A stretch of 53,062 bases of DNA from DATGLG01 sp035294245 (GCA_035294245.1 DATGLG010000008.1:1-53062), one strand, 5' to 3'; counted from the stretch's first letter, positions 39,725 to 49,412 are shown. The notes: generated from the sequence alone by a model not told the origin. Translations and numbers: made by a program.

Positions 39725-41041
39725 TTACCGCTCGCCCAGGAGTCCCTGTGGCCGAAAGACGAGGAGCACGATAAGAAGCGAAAAAACCGCTATATCTCTG
39801 TACTCGATCTGCAGATAGGCAGCCCAGAACGTCTCGACCAAGGCAACAATAAAGCCGCCCAGAAGCGCTCCGGCAAAACTTCCCATGCCTCCGACGATGG
39901 CCGCGGTCAGAGCCTTAAAGCCCATAAGGAAGCCCATAACGAAGTTGATTCCGCTGTAATAGCTCGCGACCATCAAGCCGCCGGCCGCGGCCAAGGCGCC
40001 TCCAAGCGCGAAAGTTCCGGCGATCACGCGGTCTATATTGATTCCGACGAGGGCTGCCATGGCCTTGTCTTGCGAGCTCGCACGCTGGGCACGGCCGAAC
40101 GGCGTGCACGCCAGCAAGTACCATGTCGCGGCAGCCAGAACCAACGTGACGAGCGCGAGCAGCCCCTGCTGGCCATTGACATAAAGGCTGAAGCCATCGG
40201 CCTTCGCCAGAACAAAGCCGCTCTTTGCAATCGGGGGAAGCCAGATATCACGTCCGCCCTGGGCGACAAATACGTAGTTCTGCAGCACGATGGAGAGCCC
40301 GATGGCGGCAATGAGCGGCATCAAGGCGTTGGCGTGGCGGAGCGGGCGAAAGACAAGTCTCTCCGTTGCCCAGCCATATCCCGCGTTGATAGCCATCGCG
40401 ACCATAAGCGCCAGAGGGATGGCCGCGACCATGGAGCCGATACCAATGATCGACAGAAACACCAGGGCGACGGCACCCGTAAAGGCGCCGATCATGTAAA
40501 GCTCGCCGAACGCGAAATTGATGGCGCCGATGATGCTGTAGACGAGCGTATACCCGACCGCGATGAGGGCTACGACGCAACCGAGCGTCAACCCGTTCAC
40601 GAGCTGCTGCAAGAAGTAAAGCACGCCCGCACTGAACGAGAGAGAAATTGCAGGGGTCGCCGCCGGTGGCTCGACGCGGTGCGCACCCGAACGGGTCTGA
40701 AGATCGAGCGCGAGGAGGAGGAGCGCCATGTGAACATCGGATAGCGATCCGCCGGTATCCGTCGCCACCTGTGTCAGCTTAAGCCGGTCGGGGCTGAAGG
40801 TGCCGCCGGCGAAGATGCAAGAGACGGAATGGCTCTGGACCGTATGGTCCGGCATGCGGAGAGAGACTTGGGTGAGAACCGCGTGAGGGGCGCTTGCATC
40901 GACGCCGCTCTCCATGTGCTCGACAGTCCCATCGAGGAAAACCAGCTGAGCGACGCGCTCACATAAGCGAGCCTGAGGCGCATCGACTTGGCTACAACCG
41001 GCCAACGCAAGGCAACACAACGCCAAATACAGAGCACGCAC
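39725..41041 (-). CDS. livH: LivH-type permease fused to an N-terminal lipoprotein-like domain
   Basis: The C-terminal 290 residues are a complete LivH permease (LYFLQQLVNGLTLG, GYTLVYSIIGAINFAFGELY, later GFKALTAAIVGGMGSFAG). Upstream lies a 110- to 140-residue region with a lipoprotein-type signal, MRALYLALCCLALAGC. A soluble part follows (LVFLDGTVEHMESG, SLRMPDHTVQSHSVSC, FSPDRLKLTQVATDTGGSLS). I place the start at GTG 41041 because it makes the signal peptide N-terminal; ATG 41098 and TTG 41137 are alternatives. Normal LivH proteins are about 300 residues and lack this part. It may be a tethered binding or assembly domain. Confidence 0.85.
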   Translation of the reverse strand: MRALYLALCCLALAGCSQVDAPQARLCERVAQLVFLDGTVEHMESGVDASAPHAVLTQVSLRMPDHTVQSHSVSCIFAGGTFSPDRLKLTQVATDTGGSLSDVHMALLLLALDLQTRSGAHRVEPPAATPAISLSFSAGVLYFLQQLVNGLTLGCVVALIAVGYTLVYSIIGAINFAFGELYMIGAFTGAVALVFLSIIGIGSMVAAIPLALMVAMAINAGYGWATERLVFRPLRHANALMPLIAAIGLSIVLQNYVFVAQGGRDIWLPPIAKSGFVLAKADGFSLYVNGQQGLLALVTLVLAAATWYLLACTPFGRAQRASSQDKAMAALVGINIDRVIAGTFALGGALAAAGGLMVASYYSGINFVMGFLMGFKALTAAIVGGMGSFAGALLGGFIVALVETFWAAYLQIEYRDIAVFSLLIVLLVFRPQGLLGER

Positions 41042-41269
41042 AATGACCGCTCGGTACCACGGACGGTTGACAACCTGCACCGAAAAAACTGCGTCCATAA
41101 CGGAGAGCGCCGGAAAGTCCCTATCAGTTGCGGCCAAAAGCTGTCGCCCCGCATCATGCCTGGGGCGATCTAACTAGACAAACGCATTTTACCGGAAGGG
41201 CCCTTTTGCCATGAGATCAGCGGTAGCCTCGCGGCAGGCCCTGTGATAATCTAACCGCTCAAATTCACT

Positions 41270-41941
41270 ATGGTCAGCCTCATGCCGAGCATTTCCTCCG
41301 CTCTCAAGTCAGAGGACAAGGCGCCGCAAGCCGGCCAGCTCGCGCTTGTCGGAGGGGTGCTTTGCCTCGACTTCACGAACACGGTCTCGGGACTGCACGA
41401 AGGTGAGCACGAGCGTGAGCATTTGCGCAGCTATGACAATCTGCTCGCCTGGGCAACACATGCCGGCGCTCTCGACGTCAATCAGGCACGAATGCTATCG
41501 AGGCGTTCCCGAGATGATCCCAATGCGGCCATGCGGGCATTCCACCGTGCCTTGACCTTGCGGGAAGCCATCCACGACGTATTTGCCGCAATCGCCGGCA
41601 AGGCTGATGTCCCCCGACGCATGATCGAGGTCATCAACGGCGCTCTTTCCGAAACATTGCGCCACGCCTGCATCATTTCTCACGGCCAGCAGTTCGCCTG
41701 GGGATGGGATGATCTCACCGGCAGGCTGGATGCGCCTTTATGGCCAGTGCTGCGCTCGGCAGCCGAGATGCTCACCGAAGGCAAGCTCGATCGTGTCAAG
41801 CAGTGCCCCTATCCGCATTGCGGCTGGCTTTTCGTGGATTTCAGCAAGAACAAGAGCCGGCGCTGGTGCGAGATGAGCGTATGTGGCAACCGGACCAAGG
41901 CACGCCGGCACTATATGCGCGAGAAAGAAGCCAATTCTTAG
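41270..41941 (+). CDS. CGNR zinc-finger / ABATE-domain regulator
   Basis: This 223-residue protein has an N-terminal ABATE domain (LVGGVLCLDFTNTVSG near residue 25) and a C-terminal CGNR zinc finger (VKQCPYPHCGWLFVDFSKNK, then SRRWCEMSVCGNRTKARRHY). Four cysteines bind zinc and the basic helix probably binds DNA. Such proteins are thought to be transcriptional regulators responding to small molecules or stress. It lies between the two permease genes, on the opposite strand, and its last four bases overlap the LivM-like gene. It may regulate the transporter. Confidence 0.88.
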   Translation: MVSLMPSISSALKSEDKAPQAGQLALVGGVLCLDFTNTVSGLHEGEHEREHLRSYDNLLAWATHAGALDVNQARMLSRRSRDDPNAAMRAFHRALTLREAIHDVFAAIAGKADVPRRMIEVINGALSETLRHACIISHGQQFAWGWDDLTGRLDAPLWPVLRSAAEMLTEGKLDRVKQCPYPHCGWLFVDFSKNKSRRWCEMSVCGNRTKARRHYMREKEANS

Positions 41942-43260
41942 TCGAAGGTGCGGCTGCTCCTCTCCGATCCCTGCGCCTTGCCCAGGTGTATCGTCGGCCG
42001 GCGATGGGCGATGAGGCCACCGCGTCGCCATATGATGATCGCAACCATGGCAACGCCGAACACAAGCATCCGATAATGCTCGAATTCCCGACCGAATTCC
42101 GGCAAGAGCACGAGAAGGGTCGCTGCACCGGCCACGCCGATCTGACTTCCCATTCCGCCAAGGACCACGATCGCCAGTACGGTGGCCGACTCGACAAAGG
42201 TGAAACTCTCGGGACTGATGAAGCCTTGGCGGGTCGCGAAGAAGCAGCCGGCCAACCCGCCGAAGAGCGCGCCGATTCCGAAGGCGGATAGCTTGAGCGT
42301 TGTCGGGTTCAATCCCAGGGCACGGCAAGCCCCCTCGTCCTCGCGCAGGGCCTCCCAGGCGCGGCCGAGGGGCAGATGTCGCACGCGCAACGTGAACGCG
42401 TTGGTAAGGAGCGCAAGAGCCAGGATGATGTAGAAAAGCAGGATCATTCGCGGTGGCAGCCAATAGAGCGAGTGCCCGGCACCGCCTTCTCCTGCGCCGA
42501 AACCCCACCCGAAGAGCGTGGGACGGGGAATTCCCAGCAGGCCGTTCGATCCGCCGGTGAGGCTGGTCCAATTCTGAAGCAGGATATGGATGATCTCGCC
42601 CAGACCCAAAGTGACGATCGCCAGGTAATCACCTCGCATGCGCAGGACCGGGAAGCCCAGCAACACGCCGCAAAGCGCCGCGAGTCCGCCAGCAAGCGGA
42701 AGGCATGCCCAGAAGTCGAGATGGAAATGACGGGCCAGGAGCGCAAAGGAATAGGCACCGATTGCATAGAACGCCACATAGCCGAGGTCGAGCAGCCCGG
42801 CCAACCCGACCACGATATTCAGTCCCCATCCCAGCATCATATAGATCAGGACCGTGGTCGCAAGGTCCAGGAGATAGCGGTCGGTGAAAGGAAATACCGG
42901 CAACAAGATCGCGAATGCGACGAGCGTTAAGCCGAACCAACGCCGTCCCTCTCCCGAGCGATCGATGCCGCGAGGCGTCGCGATAATGAGCGGGCTCTGC
43001 GCGGCAGATCCCGCGGTCGCCGGACGCAGACCATGCAGCGCAACGGCCAACCGGCCGAGGAAGACCGCACCGGTGCCGATCGCAAGCCACAGGAAATTGG
43101 GCACGAGCGTCAGGCCGCCCTCCAGGGTCATGATTCGAACGCCCAGAATGGGAAACCCCAGGATCGCCGCGATCAGCGCCGCTATGCCGGCCTCGCGGAC
43201 TGCCGCGCGCCATTGAAGGCGCGGCCGCAACCCGCTGATATCCTCCGCTGCCGCCGTCAT
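41938..43260 (-). CDS. livM: LivM-type branched-chain amino acid ABC permease
   Basis: This 440-residue polytopic inner-membrane protein has the LivM core GWGLNIVVGLAGLLDLGYVA, then FYAIGAYSFALLA. The cytoplasmic loop ALREDEGACRALGLNPTTLK (the EAA-like contact to ATPases) is followed by GGMGSQIGVAGAATLLVLLP. The N-terminal 120 residues add three helices, as in E. coli LivM. With LivH it would form the translocation pore. LivG/LivF ATPases are absent from the window, so they must be encoded elsewhere or the system is incomplete. It is 83 bases downstream of the dihydroorotase-family gene on the same strand. Confidence 0.9.
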   Translation of the reverse strand: MTAAAEDISGLRPRLQWRAAVREAGIAALIAAILGFPILGVRIMTLEGGLTLVPNFLWLAIGTGAVFLGRLAVALHGLRPATAGSAAQSPLIIATPRGIDRSGEGRRWFGLTLVAFAILLPVFPFTDRYLLDLATTVLIYMMLGWGLNIVVGLAGLLDLGYVAFYAIGAYSFALLARHFHLDFWACLPLAGGLAALCGVLLGFPVLRMRGDYLAIVTLGLGEIIHILLQNWTSLTGGSNGLLGIPRPTLFGWGFGAGEGGAGHSLYWLPPRMILLFYIILALALLTNAFTLRVRHLPLGRAWEALREDEGACRALGLNPTTLKLSAFGIGALFGGLAGCFFATRQGFISPESFTFVESATVLAIVVLGGMGSQIGVAGAATLLVLLPEFGREFEHYRMLVFGVAMVAIIIWRRGGLIAHRRPTIHLGKAQGSERSSRTFD

Positions 43261-43343
43261 GTAACTGGCATTCCTTTCATGACCGGTTTGAGACTAGCAG
43301 AGGTGCGCAGGCAAGCAAAAGGCGTATTGGCACTTGTGAAAGA

Positions 43344-44687
43344 TCAGGGCTCGGGCGCCAAGGTTTCGAGGAACCGCACGGGTCGGCCAGCCGGGCTTCC
43401 AATCAGCTCGTCCTCGCGCATCACGAGATTGCCGCGGAGCATCGTCATTTTCGGCCAGCCGATCACCTGGAGGCCATCAAAGGGCGTCCAGCCGCAACGG
43501 CTCGCGATCCAACGGTTTTCGATGCGGCGCCGCTCCTTGAGATCGACGATCGTGAAATCGGCGTCATAGCCGCATGCGATGCGCCCTTTTCCGACGACGC
43601 CATAGACGCGCGCAGGCCCTACGCTGGTCAGGTCGACGAAACGCTCGAGGCTGAGCCGTCCCGCATTCACGTGATCCAGCAGTATCGGCACCAAGGTCTG
43701 GACCCCCGTCATGCCGGACGGGCTCTCGGGATAGGGTTTGGCCTTCTCCTCAAGAGTGTGAGGCGCGTGGTCGGAACCGATAACGTCGACGACGCCCTCC
43801 CGTACCGCGCGCCATAGCGCCTGCCAATGACTCTTATCGCGGATCGGCGGATTCATTTGTGCAAGGGTTCCCAAACGATCATAGCATTCGGGCGCCGTCA
43901 GCGTGAGATGCTGCGGCGTCGTTTCCACCGTGGCGATGTCCTTGCTTAGGGCGAGGAAATCCATCTCCCCTGCCGAGGTGACGTGAAGCACATGCACGCG
44001 CCGTCCTGCGCGCCGGGCGAGCGCAATCAAGCGCTTGACCGCGCGCAGCGCCGTCTCCTCGTCGCGCCATAGGGGATGGAGATGCGGGCGGCCGCCCTCG
44101 ACGGCGATCTTCCGGCGCTCCACGAGCCGCTCTTCGTCCTCGGCATGGACGGCCACTCGGCGATGGCCATTGCGCAAAACGGCAAAAACGCCGTCGTCAT
44201 CCGGCACCAGGAGCGTTCCCGTCGAGCTGCCCATGAACATTTTCACGCCGGCGCAGCCGGGCAGACGCTCAAGCCCCCCAAGGTCTTCGACGTTTTCCCG
44301 CGCTGCACCTATGAAGAAGGCGTGATCGACCCAGGCGCGTCCGCGCGCACGCGCCAGCTTGTCGTCGAGCAGAGCCTTGGTCGTGGTGCTCGGCTTCGTG
44401 TTTGGCATCTCGAAAATGCCAACAACCCCGCCGAGCGCGGCGCCGGCCGTGCCGGTCGCAAGATCTTCCTTGTGCTCGTTTCCCGGCTCACGGAAATGAA
44501 CTTGCGTATCGATGACCCCAGGAAGGACGTGGAGTCCGCGGACATCGATGACTGTCTCGGCGATTGCGCCATTGAGAGGGCCCAGTGCAGCAATTCGTCC
44601 GTCTCGAACGCCGATATCCGTTTCCACCAAACCACTCGGCGTTGCGCAGATGCCGCCCCTAAGAACGACCTCGAATCGATCCGCCAT
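43344..44687 (-). CDS. Dihydroorotase/allantoinase-family amidohydrolase
   Basis: This 447-residue amidohydrolase has landmarks GVIDTQVHFREPGNEHKED (57-75), the carboxylated-lysine region GVKMFMGSSTG (K149), HAEDE (H181), VHVLHVTSAG (H235) and the catalytic aspartate in IGSDHAPH. The first metal motif reads D-x-Q62-x-H64 where the classical form is H-x-H, so one zinc ligand is replaced by glutamine. The enzyme may act on dihydroorotate, hydantoins or a related ring. No other pyrimidine gene is adjacent. ATG 44687 follows AGGAGA and is preferred over a start ten codons earlier. Confidence 0.85.
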   Translation of the reverse strand: MADRFEVVLRGGICATPSGLVETDIGVRDGRIAALGPLNGAIAETVIDVRGLHVLPGVIDTQVHFREPGNEHKEDLATGTAGAALGGVVGIFEMPNTKPSTTTKALLDDKLARARGRAWVDHAFFIGAARENVEDLGGLERLPGCAGVKMFMGSSTGTLLVPDDDGVFAVLRNGHRRVAVHAEDEERLVERRKIAVEGGRPHLHPLWRDEETALRAVKRLIALARRAGRRVHVLHVTSAGEMDFLALSKDIATVETTPQHLTLTAPECYDRLGTLAQMNPPIRDKSHWQALWRAVREGVVDVIGSDHAPHTLEEKAKPYPESPSGMTGVQTLVPILLDHVNAGRLSLERFVDLTSVGPARVYGVVGKGRIACGYDADFTIVDLKERRRIENRWIASRCGWTPFDGLQVIGWPKMTMLRGNLVMREDELIGSPAGRPVRFLETLAPEP

Positions 44688-44720
44688 GATCTCTCCTTTG
44701 CGGCGCCTCGACGGCAATAC

Positions 44721-46487
44721 TCAAGCTGCTTTCAACAACTCGAAGGCGTCACGTGCGCCGTCAATACCTCTGATGTGTCGCTGATGCCAGCAGGCATAAA
44801 ACAAGAGCGCCCACTCGGCCATGCCGCTGCGTTTTCCCGTCCGCGCAAAAAGCCGCTCGACGCCACGCGGCGAGCAGAGTTCCCGAATGCCTTGCTGGCG
44901 CGCGACGAGCGGCCCGATCCGCTCGCCCGCGCGCGAGATCCATTCTGCGACGGGAACCGTGAATCCACGCTTGCGACTGAACGGCTCCGCTTCCGGGAGA
45001 TGACGCGCGAGCCATCGCCGCAGGAGCCATTTACCGCGACCCTCCCGCAGCTTTAGCTCGTCCGGGAGGCGGAAGGCCACGGCAGCGACCTCGGAATCGA
45101 GGAAAGGCACGCGGCCCTCGACCGAATGCGCCATGAGGCAGCGATCGACCTTGTTGAGCAGATCGTTGGGAAGCCAATCGGACATGTCCACGGCCTGCGC
45201 CACCTGAAGCTTCGTGCGGCCAGAGCCGGCACAGGCGATTTCCGATGCGGTAATGCCGTCGCGCCAGCCTGCGAGATTCGCCGTAAGAACGCCGAGGCCA
45301 TCGAGGATGCCTCGGGAGCGCATGGTGCGGCCCCATTGCCACCATGGCCGAACGATGCTGCGGTACCGTCCATACCCCGCGAAAAGCTCGTCGCCCCCTT
45401 CACCGGTGAGTATCACCTTCAGTGAGGAGCCTGCTTCAGCCGCGAGCTTATACGTCGGAAGCGCCGCGTAGTCGGCGGTCGGGTCATCGAGGGCATCCGC
45501 GACCAGCGGCAGCAGCCGCCAGAAATCTGACTCGCTAAATTCAAGCGCCACATGCTCCGCGCCGACCCGCTCCGCGAGTTGGCCCGCCAGCCGCCGCTCA
45601 TCGGCGACATGGGCCCCCGAGAAGCCGATGGTGAAGGCCCGCACCGGACGATCATTGAGCTTGGCCATAAGCGCCAGAATGACCGACGAATCGATCCCGC
45701 CGGAGAGAAACATGCCGTAGGGAACATCCGACCGCTGGTGGAGCTTGACGCTCTCCGTCAACGCTTCGTCAAGCCGCTCCAATGCCTCCGCTTCGCTCCA
45801 GTTCGCCGGCGGACCGGGGGGCAGCGGACTCCGCCGCCGCCGCTCAACGATGCGCCCTCCGGCCAGTACGAGCACCTCTCCCGGCAAGAGGCGGCGAATT
45901 CCTTGAAAGGGTGTGTCGCGGCCGGTCGTGAATTGGAGCTCAAGGAGTTCGCTGCTTCTCGCCGTTTCGAGCACCGGCTGCGCTAACCCCGCGGCCAGCA
46001 GCGCCTTGGGCTCGGACGCGAACGCGAACATATCCGGTCGCTCGACATAATAGAGTGGCTTGATGCCGAATGGATCGCGCGCCAGAACCAGTTGGCCTGC
46101 CGGAGCATCGTGGAGCGCAAATGCATACATGCCGCGCAGATGCTCCACGAAGCGAAGTCCTACACGTCGGAAGAGGTGCAGAACCGGCTCAAAATCCGAG
46201 GCGGTCGCGAAATTGATGCCGGAGAGGGGGTCGTTCTGGCGCAATTCGAGGTAATTGTAGATTTCGCCATTGCCGACGAGGGCCGCGCCGCCAGGCTCGT
46301 AGAGAGGATGATCGCCAGTCGCGAGGTCGATGATGGCGAGCCGATTCTGCAACATCGCCACGTTGTCGACCGAATAGTAGCCGCGACTGTCAGGGCCACG
46401 ATGGGCGAGCGCGTCGGCCATCAGTCGGAGCGTCGCCACTTCCGGTGGCGCCCCGCTCGCCATCATGATCCCGGCAATACCACACAT
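44721..46487 (-). CDS. asnB: Asparagine synthase (glutamine-hydrolysing), AsnB type
   Basis: This 588-residue enzyme has the N-terminal glutaminase nucleophile C2 (MCGIAGIM), with RLAIIDLATGDHPLY in the glutaminase domain. The ATP-pyrophosphatase signature is FLSGGIDSSVILALMAKL, and EGGDELFAGYGRY lies in the synthase domain. It makes asparagine, or in sugar clusters amidates a uronic acid or other carboxylate. Its start overlaps the stop of the upstream glycosyltransferase gene by one base (TAATG), so it belongs to the polysaccharide operon. The local context favours a sugar-modifying or supply role. Confidence 0.92.
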   Translation of the reverse strand: MCGIAGIMMASGAPPEVATLRLMADALAHRGPDSRGYYSVDNVAMLQNRLAIIDLATGDHPLYEPGGAALVGNGEIYNYLELRQNDPLSGINFATASDFEPVLHLFRRVGLRFVEHLRGMYAFALHDAPAGQLVLARDPFGIKPLYYVERPDMFAFASEPKALLAAGLAQPVLETARSSELLELQFTTGRDTPFQGIRRLLPGEVLVLAGGRIVERRRRSPLPPGPPANWSEAEALERLDEALTESVKLHQRSDVPYGMFLSGGIDSSVILALMAKLNDRPVRAFTIGFSGAHVADERRLAGQLAERVGAEHVALEFSESDFWRLLPLVADALDDPTADYAALPTYKLAAEAGSSLKVILTGEGGDELFAGYGRYRSIVRPWWQWGRTMRSRGILDGLGVLTANLAGWRDGITASEIACAGSGRTKLQVAQAVDMSDWLPNDLLNKVDRCLMAHSVEGRVPFLDSEVAAVAFRLPDELKLREGRGKWLLRRWLARHLPEAEPFSRKRGFTVPVAEWISRAGERIGPLVARQQGIRELCSPRGVERLFARTGKRSGMAEWALLFYACWHQRHIRGIDGARDAFELLKAA

Positions 46488-47527
46488 TAGGCTGCAACCC
46501 TGTCGAAGAAGGCAAGATAACGCGCCACCACGGCCTGCTCCGTATAGTCTGCCGCATATGCGACACTCCCGCCCTCCCCGAGACGGGAAGCCAGGCCCGG
46601 ATCGTCGATCACGCGGCGAATAGCGCGCGCAAGCGCTACCGCATCATTGACGGGCACGAGCAATCCGCTGACTCCGTCACGAATCAGTGCCCCTGGACCT
46701 TCGCTTGCTGCGGCAACGACGGGCACGTTGCGCGCCCAGGCCTCGATGACCACATTGCCGAGGGGTTCGCGCCGGGACGGGCAGACCAGAATATCGGCGG
46801 CGGCATAGAGACCGCCAACATCCTGTCGCCAGCCCAAAAAACGGAGGCGATCTCCAAGGGCAAGCCTTTCCGCCTGGGCCTCCAGCGCCGCGCGTTCGGG
46901 CCCATCGCCAGCCAGCCAGCAATATACGCCAGGCAATTCGGCGAGAGCAGGCAACAGCACGTCGAACGCCTTGTCATCATGGAGGCGGCCGAGAGCAAGC
47001 AGCAGCGGTGTGCCTTCGGGCGTGTCAAACATCCCACGCGGCGATGGGGATGCCGGTGTAATGTCGACAAAGTTGGGCAGATAGTGAACACGGTCTCGCG
47101 GCCATCCGCCACGGCGGATGTATTCGACGATGTCGGCCGTATTGCCGATGAGATAATCGCAATGACGATAATATTTGAGATCGTAATACCCCCCGAGCCG
47201 GGCGATATGGATGAAACGGCCTTTCGGGCAATGGCGCGTGGCGCGGCTCATCCAGGTGAGCACGATGTCCGGCGCGAAGTCCTCGATCTCGCGTTGGAGC
47301 GCCGGTGTCGTCGTGAAGTCGAGAATTCCACCGAAGCCCAGCTGGACCGGATCGAGTCCTTGCGCATGAAGTTGAGCGGCGCGTGCCGGGTCGGCTCTCA
47401 TGACGATCCGCTGTTCCAGTCCGGCACGGGCGAGCGCCGGAACCAAGCGCATGAAGAAAGCTTCCGCCCCGCCATAGGCGGCGCCGGCCATCGCCTGGAG
47501 AACGCGCAGACGTGATTGTGTCATCAA
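46487..47527 (-). CDS. Glycosyltransferase family 4 (GT-B)
   Basis: This 346-residue glycosyltransferase has the GT4 pattern: N-terminal AGAAYGGAEAFFMRLVPALA, and C-terminal CWLAGDGPERAALEAQAERL. A nucleotide-sugar site follows with RREPLGNVVIEAWARNVPVV and the ASEGPGALIRDG stretch. It should add a sugar to a lipopolysaccharide or exopolysaccharide acceptor at the cytoplasmic membrane. Donor and acceptor are unknown. It is coupled to asnB by a one-base overlap. Confidence 0.88.
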   Translation of the reverse strand: MMTQSRLRVLQAMAGAAYGGAEAFFMRLVPALARAGLEQRIVMRADPARAAQLHAQGLDPVQLGFGGILDFTTTPALQREIEDFAPDIVLTWMSRATRHCPKGRFIHIARLGGYYDLKYYRHCDYLIGNTADIVEYIRRGGWPRDRVHYLPNFVDITPASPSPRGMFDTPEGTPLLLALGRLHDDKAFDVLLPALAELPGVYCWLAGDGPERAALEAQAERLALGDRLRFLGWRQDVGGLYAAADILVCPSRREPLGNVVIEAWARNVPVVAAASEGPGALIRDGVSGLLVPVNDAVALARAIRRVIDDPGLASRLGEGGSVAYAADYTEQAVVARYLAFFDRVAA

Positions 47528-47706
47528 CTCTACTCAAGTCCAGCGCTGAGGCCAGTAGCGGAAACCCGCTGGCGCTGCAAGGCCGGCCACGATACTTGCG
47601 CGACGGTCACGCTGCGTCCCGTAGCATTTGAGGCCGCATCCCGACAAGCGCAGGGGGACATTACCGTCGCGCGCTTAACTGCCGAGGAAATCATCGGGGC
47701 ATATGC

Positions 47707-48453
47707 TCAGATCGGGCACGGGATTTCCACCCAATCGATGCGATCCAGCGCGCCGAAGCGTTTGGCGAGCGATTTTCGGAACTTGTCGATATACCGGGAA
47801 GGGATGCGGCGATAGAATCGATTTTGCGCTCTGGCCCGCGACAGGGTCTTGCAATGGAACAGGGCATAGCGAAGGTCTTGCGGAAAGCGATAGCACCGCT
47901 TTACCCCGACAAGGCGTTCATGCACATGGTTGATCCATAAGATTTCCGGGCGATTTCTGATCAACCGCATCTGATCGTCTCGGGGTGCTGCCTGCAAGTC
48001 GCCGTTGGTAAGGGCGAGCGTATTGACATGGACCGGGTGCGGGCTCTCGACCAGAATATTGAGCCGGGGCAGCGCGCACGCATCGATATCCTCGCGGCGC
48101 ATTGCGTCAAGAACCGCAGGCAGTCCGCGAAGCAAATGGGGTGATGGGATTTCGTCCGGATCGACGACGAATATGAACTCGCCTCTGCACATGCTTTTTA
48201 GGTGGTTTCGCTGCGCCGAAAAATTTCTTTGCAGCGCCCTCTGGTGAAACCGGACGTTATAGCGCCTGATGGCATCGACAACCTCCGGTCGTGAGAAATC
48301 ATCGAGAACAACGATCTCGCAAGTGTCATCGAGAATTGGCGCCAGCGCGTCCATCAGCCAGACAAATTCGATCTGTTCGTTGTGGGTGAGAATCGCGAAG
48401 CTTAATCGAATAGGCGGATAATTCCGGACGCACGGGCTCTCGAATCGATTCAC
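47707..48453 (-). CDS. Glycosyltransferase family 2 (GT-A)
   Basis: This 248-residue GT-A enzyme has the family start LSFAILTHNEQIEFVWLMDA, the metal-binding motif VVDPDEIPSPHLL (a D-x-D type) and a histidine-rich C-terminal third (WINHVHERLVG). It resembles WaaE/KdtX-like lipopolysaccharide core transferases. It overlaps the heptosyltransferase gene by four bases, so both are translated together. The sugar transferred is unknown. Confidence 0.85.
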   Translation of the reverse strand: MNRFESPCVRNYPPIRLSFAILTHNEQIEFVWLMDALAPILDDTCEIVVLDDFSRPEVVDAIRRYNVRFHQRALQRNFSAQRNHLKSMCRGEFIFVVDPDEIPSPHLLRGLPAVLDAMRREDIDACALPRLNILVESPHPVHVNTLALTNGDLQAAPRDDQMRLIRNRPEILWINHVHERLVGVKRCYRFPQDLRYALFHCKTLSRARAQNRFYRRIPSRYIDKFRKSLAKRFGALDRIDWVEIPCPI

Positions 48454-49412
48454 GCCGCCTCACCGAAATTGCGGCGCCAAAGATCGATCGCCGCGGCCTC
48501 GACCATTTCCACAGTAAGGCTGTCCATGAGCGTGTCCGTCGTCTGCGGGTGATATCCCGGGCTCCTGGCGAGCGTGTCGTAGGGAACCGGTGTGCAAACG
48601 GCCGCTGTGCGAACTCCCCAAGGAGCGTAATGCTCGACGCGGCTTGGACCGAACAGACCTAGTGTCGGCGTGCCGGAAGCAGCTGCCAAATGCATGAGGC
48701 CGGAATCGTTCCCCACGAAGAAGGCACACCGGCGCAAGGCTGCGAAAGCGGTCAGTAGATCGACCTTACCGACGAGATCGATGCATCGCGCAGCTCGAAC
48801 GCTTGCGAGCACGGGCTCTGCCAGCGTCCGCTCCCCGCCGGCGCCCAGCACGACCACCCTTGCATGGGGCAGGATGCCGTCCGTAGCGGTCAGGCGAGCG
48901 ACAAGCTCGGCGAAGCGGTCGCTCGGCCATATCTTCCCGCGCCAATTGGCCGTCGGGGCCACGGCGAGGGTCGGCGGCCCCTCCGGCAGAAGATTGCACG
49001 CAGCGAGCTCGTGCTCCGGCCGGATCCAGATGCGCGGCGGGAGCACATGATTCATGCCGACCACTCGCGCAAGATGGACGAGCCGATGCTCCGGAGTCTT
49101 GCTCGCCTTCATCACGTAGCGCCGACCCGCCCACAGAAAATATGCGATCGCCGAGGCGCGCAGATCGACGATGATGTCCCAGCGCTGGGGCGCCATATGC
49201 CGCCAAAGCTTGAGCCAGTGGCGGCCGCGCGGCTCCTTGTCGATCAGGTATACTTCGCGCACCCCTGGTACCGCGACAAACAGCTCTCCTGCCGCGCGGC
49301 CGCAGGCAATGGTGATCTCTGCGGCGGGATGCCGCTCGATCAGATGCGCCAGAACGCCCGTCGATAGGACGGCATCGCCGATACGGCTATTCGTAATGAA
49401 GAGGATTCGCAT
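48450..49412 (-). CDS. Glycosyltransferase family 9 (heptosyltransferase type)
   Basis: This 320-residue enzyme has GT9 landmarks: ILFITNSRIGDAVLSTGVLA at the N-terminus, PTANWRGKIWPSDRFAELVA in the linker, and VGNDSGLMHLAAASGTPTLG with LFGPS in the donor site. Relatives transfer ADP-heptose to lipopolysaccharide inner core. It follows a GT4 gene by 24 bases and overlaps the GT2 gene by four, all on one strand. An LPS core or O-antigen role is likely. Confidence 0.9.
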   Translation of the reverse strand: MRILFITNSRIGDAVLSTGVLAHLIERHPAAEITIACGRAAGELFVAVPGVREVYLIDKEPRGRHWLKLWRHMAPQRWDIIVDLRASAIAYFLWAGRRYVMKASKTPEHRLVHLARVVGMNHVLPPRIWIRPEHELAACNLLPEGPPTLAVAPTANWRGKIWPSDRFAELVARLTATDGILPHARVVVLGAGGERTLAEPVLASVRAARCIDLVGKVDLLTAFAALRRCAFFVGNDSGLMHLAAASGTPTLGLFGPSRVEHYAPWGVRTAAVCTPVPYDTLARSPGYHPQTTDTLMDSLTVEMVEAAAIDLWRRNFGEAA

